The notes under the pieces: generated by a model
Seen by the model: the letters and a program-made list of their open reading frames with translations, nothing else
The model's database searches: none
What the model was told of the DNA's origin: nothing
Translations under genes and position numbers: made by a program
Origin: a virus
Length of the DNA stretch: 40,120 bases
Strand: one strand, 5' to 3'
IMG/VR virus record: IMGVR_UViG_3300030406_000116
Span: 1 to 40,120 of that record
Shown here: piece after piece, positions 11,937-20,004 of the stretch
Layout of the letters: each line of letters begins with the position of its first letter
Position numbering within the stretch: the stretch's first letter is position 1

Positions 11937-12676
11937 TGAAACGTAAACTATTGATAGACGGTGACATTCTTATTTATAAGATTGCTACTATGAATGAAGT
12001 AGATACACACTGGGGTAATGGTTTGTGGACTTTACATTGTGATGAGAATATTTGTAAAGCTCAGGTAGATAGTACCATTGAAGATTTACTTACAGACCTT
12101 GAAGCAGATAGCTATGTTGTAGCTCTTACAGATACACATAACTTTCGTAAAGATGTACTACCTTCTTACAAAGACAATCGTAAACAAAAGAGAAAGCCTA
12201 TGGTTCTCAATGCTCTTAGAGATTATGTATTACAAGAACACAACGCTGTAATATATAAAGGGCTAGAAGCTGATGATGTCTTAGGCATTATGGCTACTGA
12301 ACCTAGTAATATGGAAAGAGTTATTGTTTCTATAGATAAAGACCTTAAACAAATACCTTCTTTAATTTCTACTGACGGTAAAACAGTACAGAAAATAGAC
12401 AAGAAACAGGCAGACTATTGGTTTATGGTACAAGCTATGGCAGGTGATAGCACTGACGGATATTCAGGCGTTCCTAACGTAGGTGTCAAAACAGCACAGA
12501 AGTTATTAGGTGATAATAATGTTCCCTTATTAGACCTATGGAAGAAAGTTCTGTCTGCCTATGACAAAGCAGGTTATTCTGCTAAAGAAGCCCTACAACA
12601 AGCTAGGGTTGCACATATACTAACACATAAAGACTATAACAAAAAGACAGGTAAAGTTAAACTATGGCGGATATGA
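11936..12676 (+). CDS. 5'-3' exonuclease (T7 gp6-like, FEN fold)
   Basis: A 246-residue protein of the flap-nuclease/exonuclease family (T7 gp6: 300). Metal-binding acidic clusters appear at LLIDGDIL near the N-terminus, EADDVLGIMA in the middle, VSIDKDLKQI, and AGDSTDGYSGVPNVG. The last precedes the helix-hairpin-helix type GVKTAQKLL that grips DNA. YKDNRKQKRK is the basic arch region. It would remove RNA primers and degrade host DNA to nucleotides. Its start overlaps the previous stop by one base. Confidence 0.93.
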   Translation: MKRKLLIDGDILIYKIATMNEVDTHWGNGLWTLHCDENICKAQVDSTIEDLLTDLEADSYVVALTDTHNFRKDVLPSYKDNRKQKRKPMVLNALRDYVLQEHNAVIYKGLEADDVLGIMATEPSNMERVIVSIDKDLKQIPSLISTDGKTVQKIDKKQADYWFMVQAMAGDSTDGYSGVPNVGVKTAQKLLGDNNVPLLDLWKKVLSAYDKAGYSAKEALQQARVAHILTHKDYNKKTGKVKLWRI

Positions 12677-12945
12677 TAAAAGAACCACCACACTATACCC
12701 AACATGAGATAGAACCTATTGATTTTATTGTAAAAAATAAACTCGATTTCTGTCAGGGTAATGTGGTTAAATATATATGTAGATATAATCTCAAAGGTGG
12801 CATTGATGATTTGTTAAAAGCAAAGCAGTATATTGATTTCATTATTGAAAAAGATAATCCTAAACAACTCAATTTAAAACTAGATGACAAAGCACAAACA
12901 CCTAATGATAAGGGCGGAGATAAGCTCACCCCCAAAGGATACTAG
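12664..12945 (+). CDS. DUF3310 domain protein (T7 gp1.7 C-terminal-like)
   Basis: A 93-residue protein with the DUF3310 pattern: PPHYTQHEIEPIDFIV, then FCQGNVVKYICRYNLKGG and DLLKAKQYIDFII. T7 gp1.7, a nucleotide kinase, carries the same domain at its C-terminus, and stand-alone copies are common in phages. A role in nucleotide metabolism fits the neighbouring ribonucleotide reductase genes. It overlaps the exonuclease gene by 13 bases; ATG 12673, which makes an ATGA overlap with that gene's stop, is an equally possible start. The Lys-rich tail is poorly conserved. Confidence 0.85.
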   Translation: MADMIKEPPHYTQHEIEPIDFIVKNKLDFCQGNVVKYICRYNLKGGIDDLLKAKQYIDFIIEKDNPKQLNLKLDDKAQTPNDKGGDKLTPKGY

Positions 12946-13255
12946 ATATATAAAGAAGTGGGTCAGAAAATTAGTCCACTTAATTAAAATGAAAATGCTA
13001 GGTAAACCTATTGCCTATTACTGTAATAAAGAAGGTAATAGAGGTCTTACCTGTGTGACTGTTATTGAAACATCACATATAGCATTTCATTGTTGGGACG
13101 AATGTAACCCTGCGTTACTGCAACTAGATGTCTATACTTGTTCTGAGTTAGATGAAACTGCAATCTTTAAACACATAGAAACATTCAAACCTACAACAAT
13201 CAAATACAAATATTATGACAGAGAAAACAATTTTAAATTAATTAAGGAGACATAA
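12884..13255 (+). CDS. S-adenosylmethionine decarboxylase-like protein
   Basis: A 123-residue protein resembling bacterial/phage AdoMet decarboxylases, which make decarboxylated AdoMet for spermidine synthesis. The conserved core is GLTCVTVIETSHIAFHCW and LDVYTC. Aligned to the SpeH family, the self-processing Ser is Ser64, the catalytic His is His69 and the catalytic Cys is Cys86. The residue before the processing Ser is Thr63 where the classic site has Glu, so self-cleavage may be altered. I keep the early start because HKHLMIRAE and SSPPKDT look like family N-terminal sequence. It overlaps the previous gene by 62 bases and has no clear ribosome site. Its stop abuts the reductase start. Confidence 0.75.
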   Translation: MTKHKHLMIRAEISSPPKDTRYIKKWVRKLVHLIKMKMLGKPIAYYCNKEGNRGLTCVTVIETSHIAFHCWDECNPALLQLDVYTCSELDETAIFKHIETFKPTTIKYKYYDRENNFKLIKET

Positions 13256-15007
13256 ATGGACTATGCAAGAGACGAACTACTAACCTATTTTGGTAAGACA
13301 ACACTAAAAGACAGATACCTTTTACCGAATGAAGGTTCGCCTCAAGACGCATTTATGAGAGCCGCTAAGGCTTTCTCAGATGATGACGCAATGGCTGAAA
13401 GAATTTATAACTATGCGTCTAAACTCTGGTTTATGTTTGCTACACCTGTATTAACTAATGCAGGTAGTAAAAGAGGTCAGCCTATTTCCTGCTTTCTAAA
13501 TTATGTAGGAGATAGTCGTACAGGTTTAACCGCACACTACACAGAGAACGCATGGTTAGCGTCAGTAGGTGGCGGCATTGGTGGGTACTGGGGACATGTT
13601 CGTTCAGACGGTACACTCACTAGCGGCGGTAGTCAAAGCTCAGGGTCTATTCCTTTTTTGCATGTCGTTGACTCAGAGATACTAGCTTTCTCTCAAGGTA
13701 AAACTAGAAGAGGAAGCTACGCCGCATACATGGATTTATCTCACCCAGAGATAATGGAATTTTTAGACATGCGTAAACCTAGTGGTGGTGACATACATAG
13801 AAAATGTCTTAACCTACATCATGGTGTCAACGTACCTGACAGTTTCATGCAGTTAATTGACAAATGTATTGAAGACCCAAGCTATGATGATAGTTGGAAT
13901 TTAATTGACCCACACACTAAACAAGTAGTACGGACTGTTTCTGCTAAAGAGATATGGCAACGTATCTTAGAAAACAGAGTAGCTACTGGTGAACCCTACC
14001 TTTGCTTTATTGACACAATCAATAATGCTCTTCCCCAAACACAAAAAGATAAACAATTAAAAGTACATCATTCTAATTTATGTACTGAGATTACACTACC
14101 TACTAATGAACAACGTACTGCTGTGTGTTGTTTGTCTAGTGTGAACTTAGAAAAGTTTGATGAATGGAAAGATAACGATAAATTTATACCTGATTTAGTT
14201 AGGTTCTTAGATAATACATTACAATCATTTATTGACAATGCACCAGATGAATTAGCAAAAGCTAAATTTAGTGCACACCAAGAACGTAGTATTGGTTTAG
14301 GAGCTATGGGCTTTCATGCGTATTTACAATCAAAAGGTATTGCCTTTGCGTCTGCTTTAGCTAAAGGACAAAACTTAAAAATATTTAAAAAGATTAAAGA
14401 AGAAGCAGTACAAGAGTCAAAGAACTTAGCATTAGAAAGAGGTGAAGCTCCTGACATGAAAGGTACAGGTATGCGTCATGCACACTTGTTAGCTATTGCA
14501 CCTAATGCTTCTTCATCAATTATTTGTGGGACAACTTCTCCCTCAATAGAACCATACAGAGCCAATGCGTATGTGCAAAAAACTATGTCTGGTTCATTTC
14601 TTGTTAAAAACAAATTCCTTGAAAAGTTATTAGAAAGTAAAGGAATGAATACTGAAGAAGTATGGCAGTCAATACTTCAGGCTAATGGTTCAGTTCTACA
14701 TTTAGATGAATTGAATGATTATGAAAAAGAAATATTTAAAACTGCTATTGAAATAAATCAGCAATGGATAATAGACCATGCGGCTGACCGACAACAATAT
14801 ATTTGTCAAGCTCAGTCTGTAAATGTTTTTGTTCCTGCTGATGTAGACATAAAAGAGCTACATGACATACACATGTTAGCTTGGAAAAAGAAACTAAAAA
14901 CACTTTACTACTGTAGGTCAGAAGCAATTAAACGTGCTGAGTTGGTATCGTTAAAAGTAGAACGAACAATAATACCTGAGTCAGAGTGTTTAGCATGTGA
15001 GGCATAG
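13256..15007 (+). CDS. Class I ribonucleotide reductase, alpha subunit
   Basis: A 583-residue large subunit that reduces ribonucleotides to deoxyribonucleotides for phage DNA. The active-site NxCxE is at Asn274-Cys276-Glu278 (NLCTE). The paired redox cysteines are in SCFLN near the N-terminus and VCCLSS after the active site. The Tyr pair of the radical path is in TLYYCRSEA, and a C-terminal CxxC (ECLACEA) receives reducing power. It is shorter than E. coli NrdA and lacks the N-terminal ATP cone, so dATP inhibition is probably absent. AAGGAG precedes the ATG. The beta subunit follows after one small gene. Confidence 0.95.
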   Translation: MDYARDELLTYFGKTTLKDRYLLPNEGSPQDAFMRAAKAFSDDDAMAERIYNYASKLWFMFATPVLTNAGSKRGQPISCFLNYVGDSRTGLTAHYTENAWLASVGGGIGGYWGHVRSDGTLTSGGSQSSGSIPFLHVVDSEILAFSQGKTRRGSYAAYMDLSHPEIMEFLDMRKPSGGDIHRKCLNLHHGVNVPDSFMQLIDKCIEDPSYDDSWNLIDPHTKQVVRTVSAKEIWQRILENRVATGEPYLCFIDTINNALPQTQKDKQLKVHHSNLCTEITLPTNEQRTAVCCLSSVNLEKFDEWKDNDKFIPDLVRFLDNTLQSFIDNAPDELAKAKFSAHQERSIGLGAMGFHAYLQSKGIAFASALAKGQNLKIFKKIKEEAVQESKNLALERGEAPDMKGTGMRHAHLLAIAPNASSSIICGTTSPSIEPYRANAYVQKTMSGSFLVKNKFLEKLLESKGMNTEEVWQSILQANGSVLHLDELNDYEKEIFKTAIEINQQWIIDHAADRQQYICQAQSVNVFVPADVDIKELHDIHMLAWKKKLKTLYYCRSEAIKRAELVSLKVERTIIPESECLACEA

Positions 15008-15169
15008 ATGACATATACAGAACTATTTAAAGATATTGACAAGCCACGAAAGTGTCAGTGTCAAAAAAAGAAACAAAAACAAACAGTGCTATGGACAGTG
15101 TATCACACTATCTTGGCATTAGAGTTATTAGTAATAATTATTATAGAAGGGATTGAGTTGTTTAGATGA
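15008..15169 (+). CDS. 53-residue membrane protein between reductase subunits
   Basis: It starts directly after the alpha-subunit stop and overlaps the beta-subunit start by four bases (ATGA). The product has a polar N-terminus with a CQC motif (RKCQCQKKKQKQ) followed by a hydrophobic helix (about residues 29-47) rich in Leu, Ile and Val. The Cys pair invites the idea of a redox partner for the reductase, but there is no thioredoxin or glutaredoxin fold in so short a chain. Unknown family. Confidence 0.6.
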   Translation: MTYTELFKDIDKPRKCQCQKKKQKQTVLWTVYHTILALELLVIIIIEGIELFR

Positions 15170-16113
15170 GTTTATTTAAAGAAAGAGTACATTACAAACC
15201 ATTCGAATATGAGTGGGCTTTTAAAGCATACGATATGCAACAGAAAATGCACTGGTTACCGAGTGAAGTACCATTACATGAAGATGTACGAGACTGGAAT
15301 AGTAAACTAACTAAACAAGAAAAAAATCTTATTAATCAAATTTTAAAATTTTTTACACAAGGTGATGTAGATATAGCTCAGGCGTATCTTGATAATTACA
15401 TACCAAAATTTAAACCACCTGAAATAAGAATGATGTTGTCTGCTATTGCAACCAGTGAAGCAAACCATGCACACAGTTACTCATTACTTAATGATACTAT
15501 TGGTTTACCTGAAAGTGATTACAAAGCATTTCAAGAATATAAAGAAATGTCTGACAAACATAATTATTTATTTGAAAGTAAAGGTAAAGGAATATCAGGA
15601 TTAGCTAGAGAGATAGCTTGTTTCTCTGCATTTGGAGAAGGGTTACAACTGTTTGCTTCTTTTGTTATGCTACTTAACTTTCAAAGATTTGGTAAAATGA
15701 AAGGTATGTGTCAGATAGTAACGTGGAGTATTAGAGATGAGACTCACCATGTAGAAAACATGATAAAACTATTTCATGCTTTAATAAAAGAAAATCCTAA
15801 TGTTTGGACTGAAAAATTTAAAGCAAGTATCTATCAAGCATGTAGAGATATGGTAGATTTAGAAGATAGATTTATTGATTTAGCTTTTGAAATGGGTGGC
15901 ATTGAAGGCTTAACACCTGACCAAGTTAAAGAATACATAAGATATATTGCAGATAGAAGACTACTTCAATTAAGTTTAAAACCTAATTATGGAGTAAAAC
16001 GTAACCCTTTGGGTTGGTTAGACTGGGTATTAAATGGTGTTGAACACGCAAATTTCTTTGAAAACAGAGCAACTGAGTATAACAAGGGTACACTCAGTGG
16101 GTCATTATGGTAA
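15166..16113 (+). CDS. Class I ribonucleotide reductase, beta subunit
   Basis: A 315-residue radical-generating small subunit. It is all-helical with the di-metal ligand motifs TSEANHAHSY, the mid-protein Glu of GEGLQLFASF, and RDETHHVENM. Its C-terminus (AFFENRATEY-type, then GTLSGSLW) matches the tail that docks onto the alpha subunit. It is translationally coupled to the small gene upstream. Promoter P5 begins at the last base of its stop. Confidence 0.94.
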   Translation: MSLFKERVHYKPFEYEWAFKAYDMQQKMHWLPSEVPLHEDVRDWNSKLTKQEKNLINQILKFFTQGDVDIAQAYLDNYIPKFKPPEIRMMLSAIATSEANHAHSYSLLNDTIGLPESDYKAFQEYKEMSDKHNYLFESKGKGISGLAREIACFSAFGEGLQLFASFVMLLNFQRFGKMKGMCQIVTWSIRDETHHVENMIKLFHALIKENPNVWTEKFKASIYQACRDMVDLEDRFIDLAFEMGGIEGLTPDQVKEYIRYIADRRLLQLSLKPNYGVKRNPLGWLDWVLNGVEHANFFENRATEYNKGTLSGSLW

Positions 16114-16131
16114 TAAAGTACCCTTTTTAGA
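16113..16131 (+). promoter_or_regulatory. Phage RNA polymerase promoter P5
   Basis: ATAAAGTACCCTTTTTAGA starts on the last base of the beta-subunit stop, 27 bases before the gene at 16140. It opens the virion-gene block and is almost identical to P6, which opens the fibre block. Both have a T-rich stretch where P1-P4 have ATTATAG or ATARTAG, so they may form a late subclass of different strength. Confidence 0.8.
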
Positions 16132-16139
16132 AGGAACAA

Positions 16140-16340
16140 ATGGATAATTTAGAAGATGTTGTCTTACCTACTACGGTAGATGACTTAATTAAAATGCTAA
16201 ATAAAGTATATCCTGAAAAATCACCTGAGCTTTCAGATGATACTAAGACTATATACTTCAAAGCAGGTCAACGTGATGTTGTCAAATTTTTAAATACCTT
16301 AAAGGAGAGGAAAGACGAGAATGTGCTTAGGAACAAGTAA
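16140..16340 (+). CDS. 66-residue protein, unknown
   Basis: The first gene of the structural block, with GAAGGAAC upstream of the ATG. It is acidic and soluble with helices (TVDDLIKMLNKVYPE, DVVKFLNTLKERK). It overlaps the next gene by 20 bases. T7-like marine phages often carry small genes before the portal; I can assign no function. Confidence 0.6.
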   Translation: MDNLEDVVLPTTVDDLIKMLNKVYPEKSPELSDDTKTIYFKAGQRDVVKFLNTLKERKDENVLRNK

Positions 16341-16536
16341 ACCAGTTACATATAAACCAAGAGACGAAAGTCAAGACTATGTAGCAGGAAATGTTTATGA
16401 CCCTAAAGACAATCCGTTTGACAATCCTGAACCTTCTGACATTGATGTCGGTGGTGACATGCCTAAGAAAAAAAAGAAAGATGAATACAATCAGGGTGGA
16501 ATTGAAGGCTCAAACTCTGGTTTAAATATAGTATAA
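16321..16536 (+). CDS. Small pre-portal protein with MC start and SGLNI end
   Basis: A 71-residue low-complexity protein beginning MCLGTSKP, with a Lys run (PKKKKKD) and ending NSGLNIV. The next gene has the same plan (MCGGG start, Lys-rich middle, SSGLNIG end), so the two are probably diverged duplicates. AGGAGAGGAAAG precedes the ATG. Largely disordered; function unknown. The proximity to the portal suggests an assembly or minor virion role. Confidence 0.65.
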   Translation: MCLGTSKPVTYKPRDESQDYVAGNVYDPKDNPFDNPEPSDIDVGGDMPKKKKKDEYNQGGIEGSNSGLNIV

Positions 16537-16551
16537 CAAAGGAGAATAAAT

Positions 16552-16779
16552 ATGTGCGGTGGCGGTTCAAGACCTGCTCCTCAACCTGTTGCTCCAAACC
16601 CAGTTGTGAACGCTTCACCTATCGGTGAGCAATTAGTTCCAACTTTGGAAACAGCAGACGAGTTGTCAGATAAAAAGAAAATTAAAAAGAAAGCTAAAAA
16701 ATCTGGTACAGAAATGTTACAGACTTCTGGCGTAAACACAACTTCTGCTACAACAAGTAGCGGTCTAAATATTGGATAA
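16552..16779 (+). CDS. Small pre-portal protein, probable duplicate
   Basis: A 75-residue protein beginning MCGGGSRPAPQP, with a Lys-rich stretch (DKKKIKKKAKKSG) and a Ser/Thr-rich end finishing SSGLNIG. It shares its plan with the protein at 16321. AAAGGAG precedes the start, and the portal gene begins four bases after the stop. N-terminal Met removal would expose Cys, as also for the internal protein at 24661 (MCGVN). Function unknown. Confidence 0.65.
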   Translation: MCGGGSRPAPQPVAPNPVVNASPIGEQLVPTLETADELSDKKKIKKKAKKSGTEMLQTSGVNTTSATTSSGLNIG

Positions 16780-16782
16780 TAA

Positions 16783-18351
16783 ATGGACTATTATAACGAA
16801 GCAGTAACAAGACAAAATACCGCTAGGGAAAGATACGAAAAGTTAAAAGCGGATAGACAACAGTTCTTGGATAGAGCTCGTGAATGTAGTGAATTAACAA
16901 TACCGTCTCTTATTCCTGACGAAGGTTTTAATTATTCTTCAGATTTATACAGCCCTTTTCAATCTGTTGGAGCTAGGGGTGTCAACAATTTAGCTTCAAA
17001 ACTTTTACTTTTATTACTTCCCCCAAACTCTCCATTTTTTAGACTACAAGTTAGTGGTGACGCTAAAAAAGAAATGGAAGAAAGAACTGAATTAAGAACA
17101 GAAGTTGAAAAATCTTTAGCAGATATTGAAAGAGAAGTTTCTAAAAAGATAGAAGAACTAGCTTTAAGAGTTAGTGTATTTGAAGCATTAAAACATTTAA
17201 TAGTGGGTGGTAATGTACTAACGTATTTACCAAAAAACAAAACAATGAGAGTTTATCCTTTATCTCAATATGTATGTAGACGTGACCCACAAGGTGAATT
17301 AATAGAAATTATTATTAAAGAAAGTATAGCACACGTTGCTCTTGATGATGAAATTAAACAACAAATGCAAGTCAACGGTGATTATAAAGATGATGACAAC
17401 TGTGATATTTATACACATATTTATAAATTAGATAACAAAAAGTTTTATGTATGCCAAGAAGTAATGGGTATTAAAATACCTTCTACTATTGGTACAATCA
17501 TGGCAGACGCTATGCCATATCAAGCACTAAGAATGGTGCGTATAGATAATGAAAATTACGGAAGAAGTTTTGTAGAGGAGTTCTTGGGTGACCTCAAGAG
17601 CTTAGAAGGATTATCGCAATCACTTGTAGAAAGTGCGGCGGCTTCTAGTAAAGTTGTATTTATGGTTAAACCAAATGCAGTTACTAGAAAAAGAGATTTA
17701 GCACAAACAAGAAATGGTGACATTATTACAGGTTCAGAAGGTGATGTTGCTGTACTACAAGCAAACAAACAATATGACTTACAAGTTGTAGAAAGAAGTA
17801 TTCAAAAATTAGAAGAGCGTATGTCTTACGCTTTCTTATTACACACTGCAATACAAAGAGACGCAGAAAGAGTTACAGCACAAGAGATTAGATACATGGC
17901 TGAACAATTAGAAACGTCTATGGGTGGTGTGTATTCTTTATTGTCTCAAGAATTACAATTACCTCTTGTTAGAGTGTTAATGAAAAGAATGAGTCAAACA
18001 AAAGAAATTCCTACTTTACCTAAAGATAGTATTAAACCTACTATTATTACAGGTATTGAGGCTCTTGGTAGAGGTAATGATTTACAGAAACTAAGAGAGT
18101 TTGTGGCAGAAATCGGACAACTGGCACAAATAAATCCACAAGTAGTACAAGCTCTTAACCCTAATGATTTAATAACTAGAATAGCTACAGGGTTAGGCAT
18201 TGATACAGAAGGATTAATTAAAACTCCTGAACAGTTACAAGCTGAACAGGAACAAGTAATGGAGCAACAGCAAATGCAACAAGCAATGGATACAGCACAG
18301 CAAGTCGCTCCTCAAGTAGTAAATAACATGACGAAGGAAATGGGAAACTAA
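16783..18351 (+). CDS. Head-tail connector (portal) protein, T7 gp8-like
   Basis: A 522-residue portal (T7: 536) that forms the dodecameric DNA gate at the capsid vertex and docks the terminase. The family pattern is visible at IPSLIPDEGFNYSSDLYSPFQSVGARG and LLLLLPPNSPFF, the central LEGLSQSLVESAAAS, and ERVTAQEIRYMAEQLE. The C-terminus is Gln-rich (QAEQEQVMEQQQMQ), as often in T7-like portals. It is followed after one base by the scaffold gene. Confidence 0.95.
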   Translation: MDYYNEAVTRQNTARERYEKLKADRQQFLDRARECSELTIPSLIPDEGFNYSSDLYSPFQSVGARGVNNLASKLLLLLLPPNSPFFRLQVSGDAKKEMEERTELRTEVEKSLADIEREVSKKIEELALRVSVFEALKHLIVGGNVLTYLPKNKTMRVYPLSQYVCRRDPQGELIEIIIKESIAHVALDDEIKQQMQVNGDYKDDDNCDIYTHIYKLDNKKFYVCQEVMGIKIPSTIGTIMADAMPYQALRMVRIDNENYGRSFVEEFLGDLKSLEGLSQSLVESAAASSKVVFMVKPNAVTRKRDLAQTRNGDIITGSEGDVAVLQANKQYDLQVVERSIQKLEERMSYAFLLHTAIQRDAERVTAQEIRYMAEQLETSMGGVYSLLSQELQLPLVRVLMKRMSQTKEIPTLPKDSIKPTIITGIEALGRGNDLQKLREFVAEIGQLAQINPQVVQALNPNDLITRIATGLGIDTEGLIKTPEQLQAEQEQVMEQQQMQQAMDTAQQVAPQVVNNMTKEMGN

Positions 18352-18352
18352 A

Positions 18353-19102
18353 ATGGTAGAAGAAGTAACAATAAAAAGTGAAGAGACTACTGCGGAAAAA
18401 CCAGTAGAACAATCACAAGAAACACCAAGACCAGAAGGATTGCCTGAAAAATTTAAGTCTGTAGAAGACATGGCAAAATCTTATTCTGAATTGGAAAGTA
18501 AATTAGGAGCTCAGGATAAACCAACAGAGAACGAAACATCTCAACCAGAACCTAAACAAGAAGCTAAACCTGAAGGTGATTTAGAAATAGCTGAGAAAGC
18601 TGTTTCAGACGCAGGTTTAAATATGGAAACATTGCAACAAGAATATAATGAAAAAGGACAACTTGATGACAAGTCTTACGAGTCACTTGAAAAAGCAGGT
18701 ATTCCTAAATCATACGTTGACGCTTTCATTAATGGACAAGCGGCATTAGCTAAACAACAAGGTGCAGAAGTTAAAGCAGTTGTTGGTGGTGAAGAGTCTT
18801 ATAATAAAATTGCGGCGTGGGCGGCAGAAAACATGACTGAAGGTGAAAAGAAAGCCTACAATGATACTGTTAATGGTAGAGATGTAGAGTCTATTAAACT
18901 TGCAGTCGCAGGATTAAAAGCTAAATATGACATGGCTAATGGTAATGAACCAAATTTAGTTCAAGGTAAAGCTACTCCTACAAATGAAGGTAGTTATGAG
19001 TCTTGGGCTCAAGTAACAGAAGCTATGGCTGACCCTAGATATGCTAAAGATGTTGCATATCAAAATGCAGTTAAAGCTAAACTAGCAAATTCGGATATAT
19101 AA
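18353..19102 (+). CDS. Capsid scaffolding protein (T7 gp9-like)
   Basis: A 249-residue acidic protein with a Glu/Pro-rich N-terminus (TTAEKPVEQSQETPRPEG), then the FKSVEDMAKSYSELESKLG helix common to this family, and a C-terminal helical region rich in Lys and Ala. It would guide capsid assembly and then leave. Position directly after the portal matches T7 order. Length is a little below T7 gp9 (307). Confidence 0.9.
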   Translation: MVEEVTIKSEETTAEKPVEQSQETPRPEGLPEKFKSVEDMAKSYSELESKLGAQDKPTENETSQPEPKQEAKPEGDLEIAEKAVSDAGLNMETLQQEYNEKGQLDDKSYESLEKAGIPKSYVDAFINGQAALAKQQGAEVKAVVGGEESYNKIAAWAAENMTEGEKKAYNDTVNGRDVESIKLAVAGLKAKYDMANGNEPNLVQGKATPTNEGSYESWAQVTEAMADPRYAKDVAYQNAVKAKLANSDI

Positions 19103-19103
19103 T

Positions 19104-19331
19104 ATGTGGCTAACAGTATTAAGAAAATTATATGAAGCTGAACAATCTGAAGCTACAGCAGTTATTGATACTTTTCTACAAAAAAGTGTCGGTGTTGCAG
19201 ACCATGATAATTTTGTCAAAACTTTAAAAACAAACTTTGATAAACTTGTTCATGCAAAACACGCTATTGATGAGCTAGATAATATTATTAAGCAGTCAAC
19301 TAAACCAGAAGAAAAGAAAAAGGAGAAATAA
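19104..19331 (+). CDS. 75-residue helical protein after the scaffold
   Basis: It starts two bases after the scaffold stop. The product is helical and charged, ending KPEEKKKEK. There is no clear ribosome site in the two-base gap, so translation probably depends on the scaffold gene. T7 has no gene here, where capsid gene 10 follows directly. Function unknown; an accessory to head assembly is possible from position. Confidence 0.6.
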   Translation: MWLTVLRKLYEAEQSEATAVIDTFLQKSVGVADHDNFVKTLKTNFDKLVHAKHAIDELDNIIKQSTKPEEKKKEK

Positions 19332-19333
19332 AT

Positions 19334-19459
19334 ATGCCAATGGGAAAAGGAACTTATGGTTCAAAAAAAGGTAGACCAAGTAAAGCGTTAAAAGGTGGTC
19401 AGAAAAAACTACCTATGTCTTTACAAAAGAAAATAATGAAAGCAAAGAAGAAGAAATAG
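19334..19459 (+). CDS. 41-residue very basic protein
   Basis: The first of three consecutive small basic genes between scaffold and capsid. It begins MPMGKGTYGSKKGRPSK and ends in a Lys run; about a third of the residues are Lys or Arg. AAGGAG precedes the start. It has no Cys or membrane segment. A nucleic-acid-binding or head-interior role fits the composition, but there is no direct evidence. Confidence 0.6.
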   Translation: MPMGKGTYGSKKGRPSKALKGGQKKLPMSLQKKIMKAKKKK

Positions 19460-19461
19460 TT

Positions 19462-19611
19462 ATGGCTAAAAAAGGATTATACGCTAACATACATGCTAAA
19501 AGAAAAAGAATTGCGGCAGGTAGTGGCGAAAAAATGAGAAAGAAAGGTGCTAAAGGTGCACCAACAGCCGCTAATTTTAGAAGAGCGGCAAAGACAGCTA
19601 AAAAAAGATAA
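19462..19611 (+). CDS. 49-residue basic conserved marine phage protein
   Basis: The product contains YANIHAKRKRIAAGSGEKMR and KGAPTAANFRRAAKTAKK, a pattern I recognise as recurring in small proteins of marine tailed phages, often near head genes. It starts two bases after the previous stop. It is highly basic and probably disordered until bound. No function is established that I know of. Confidence 0.65.
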   Translation: MAKKGLYANIHAKRKRIAAGSGEKMRKKGAKGAPTAANFRRAAKTAKKR

Positions 19612-19617
19612 ACTTTT

Positions 19618-19857
19618 ATGGTAGCTAAAAAATACCAAAACCCTTCAGGCGGCTTAAATGCCGCAGGAAGAAGGTATTATAACTCTCAGGGCATGAACCT
19701 AAAAGCACCTGTAACAGGTACACCTAAAAAAGGTTCTAAAGCCGCAGGGAGAAAAAAGAGTTTCTGTGCTCGTATGAGCGGAGTTAAGGGAGCAATGAAA
19801 GATAGTAAAGGTAGACCTACAAGAAAGGCTTTAGCTTTACGAAAATGGAATTGCTAA
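19618..19857 (+). CDS. 79-residue basic protein with CARMSG motif
   Basis: The third basic protein of the cluster. It has GGLNAAGRRYYNSQGMNLKAP near the N-terminus, then KKSFCARMSGVKGAMKDSKG and a final ALRKWNC. The CARMSG and C-terminal LRKWxC elements are typical of a small family common in phage genomes and of unknown function. Two Cys lie in these conserved blocks. The start is ATG 19618, with no strong ribosome site. It is followed by the structured 147-base leader of the capsid gene. Confidence 0.7.
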   Translation: MVAKKYQNPSGGLNAAGRRYYNSQGMNLKAPVTGTPKKGSKAAGRKKSFCARMSGVKGAMKDSKGRPTRKALALRKWNC

Positions 19858-20004
19858 TATAGTTGTGCACTCTTTATAGAGGGCAACTGCCTAATCACAT
19901 AGGAAACATAGCTTGACCTACTGCGGTAGACAATCTTGTAAGTGTGACTGAAAGTGTAAGGGCTTTTATTAACAAGCGTAAACAACCTAAAAAGGAGACT
20001 AAAC
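19858..20004 (+). promoter_or_regulatory. Structured leader of the capsid gene
   Basis: Within these 147 bases, AGTTG (19861-19865) can pair with CAACT (19884-19888), with an inner CTC/GAG around TTTATA. CTAC-TGCG-GTAG forms a tetraloop hairpin near 19918-19929. AAAAGGAG gives a strong ribosome site for the capsid. No copy of the seven-copy promoter is present, so the leader may instead stabilise or process capsid mRNA. Confidence 0.4.

Noticed and set aside
12507-12531. Promoter-like ATAATAATGTTCCCTTATTAG inside the exonuclease gene
   Set aside because: It resembles P1-P3 but lacks AAAG, has a one-base deletion in the core and lies mid-gene, so probably chance. Worth a glance if transcription starts are mapped.
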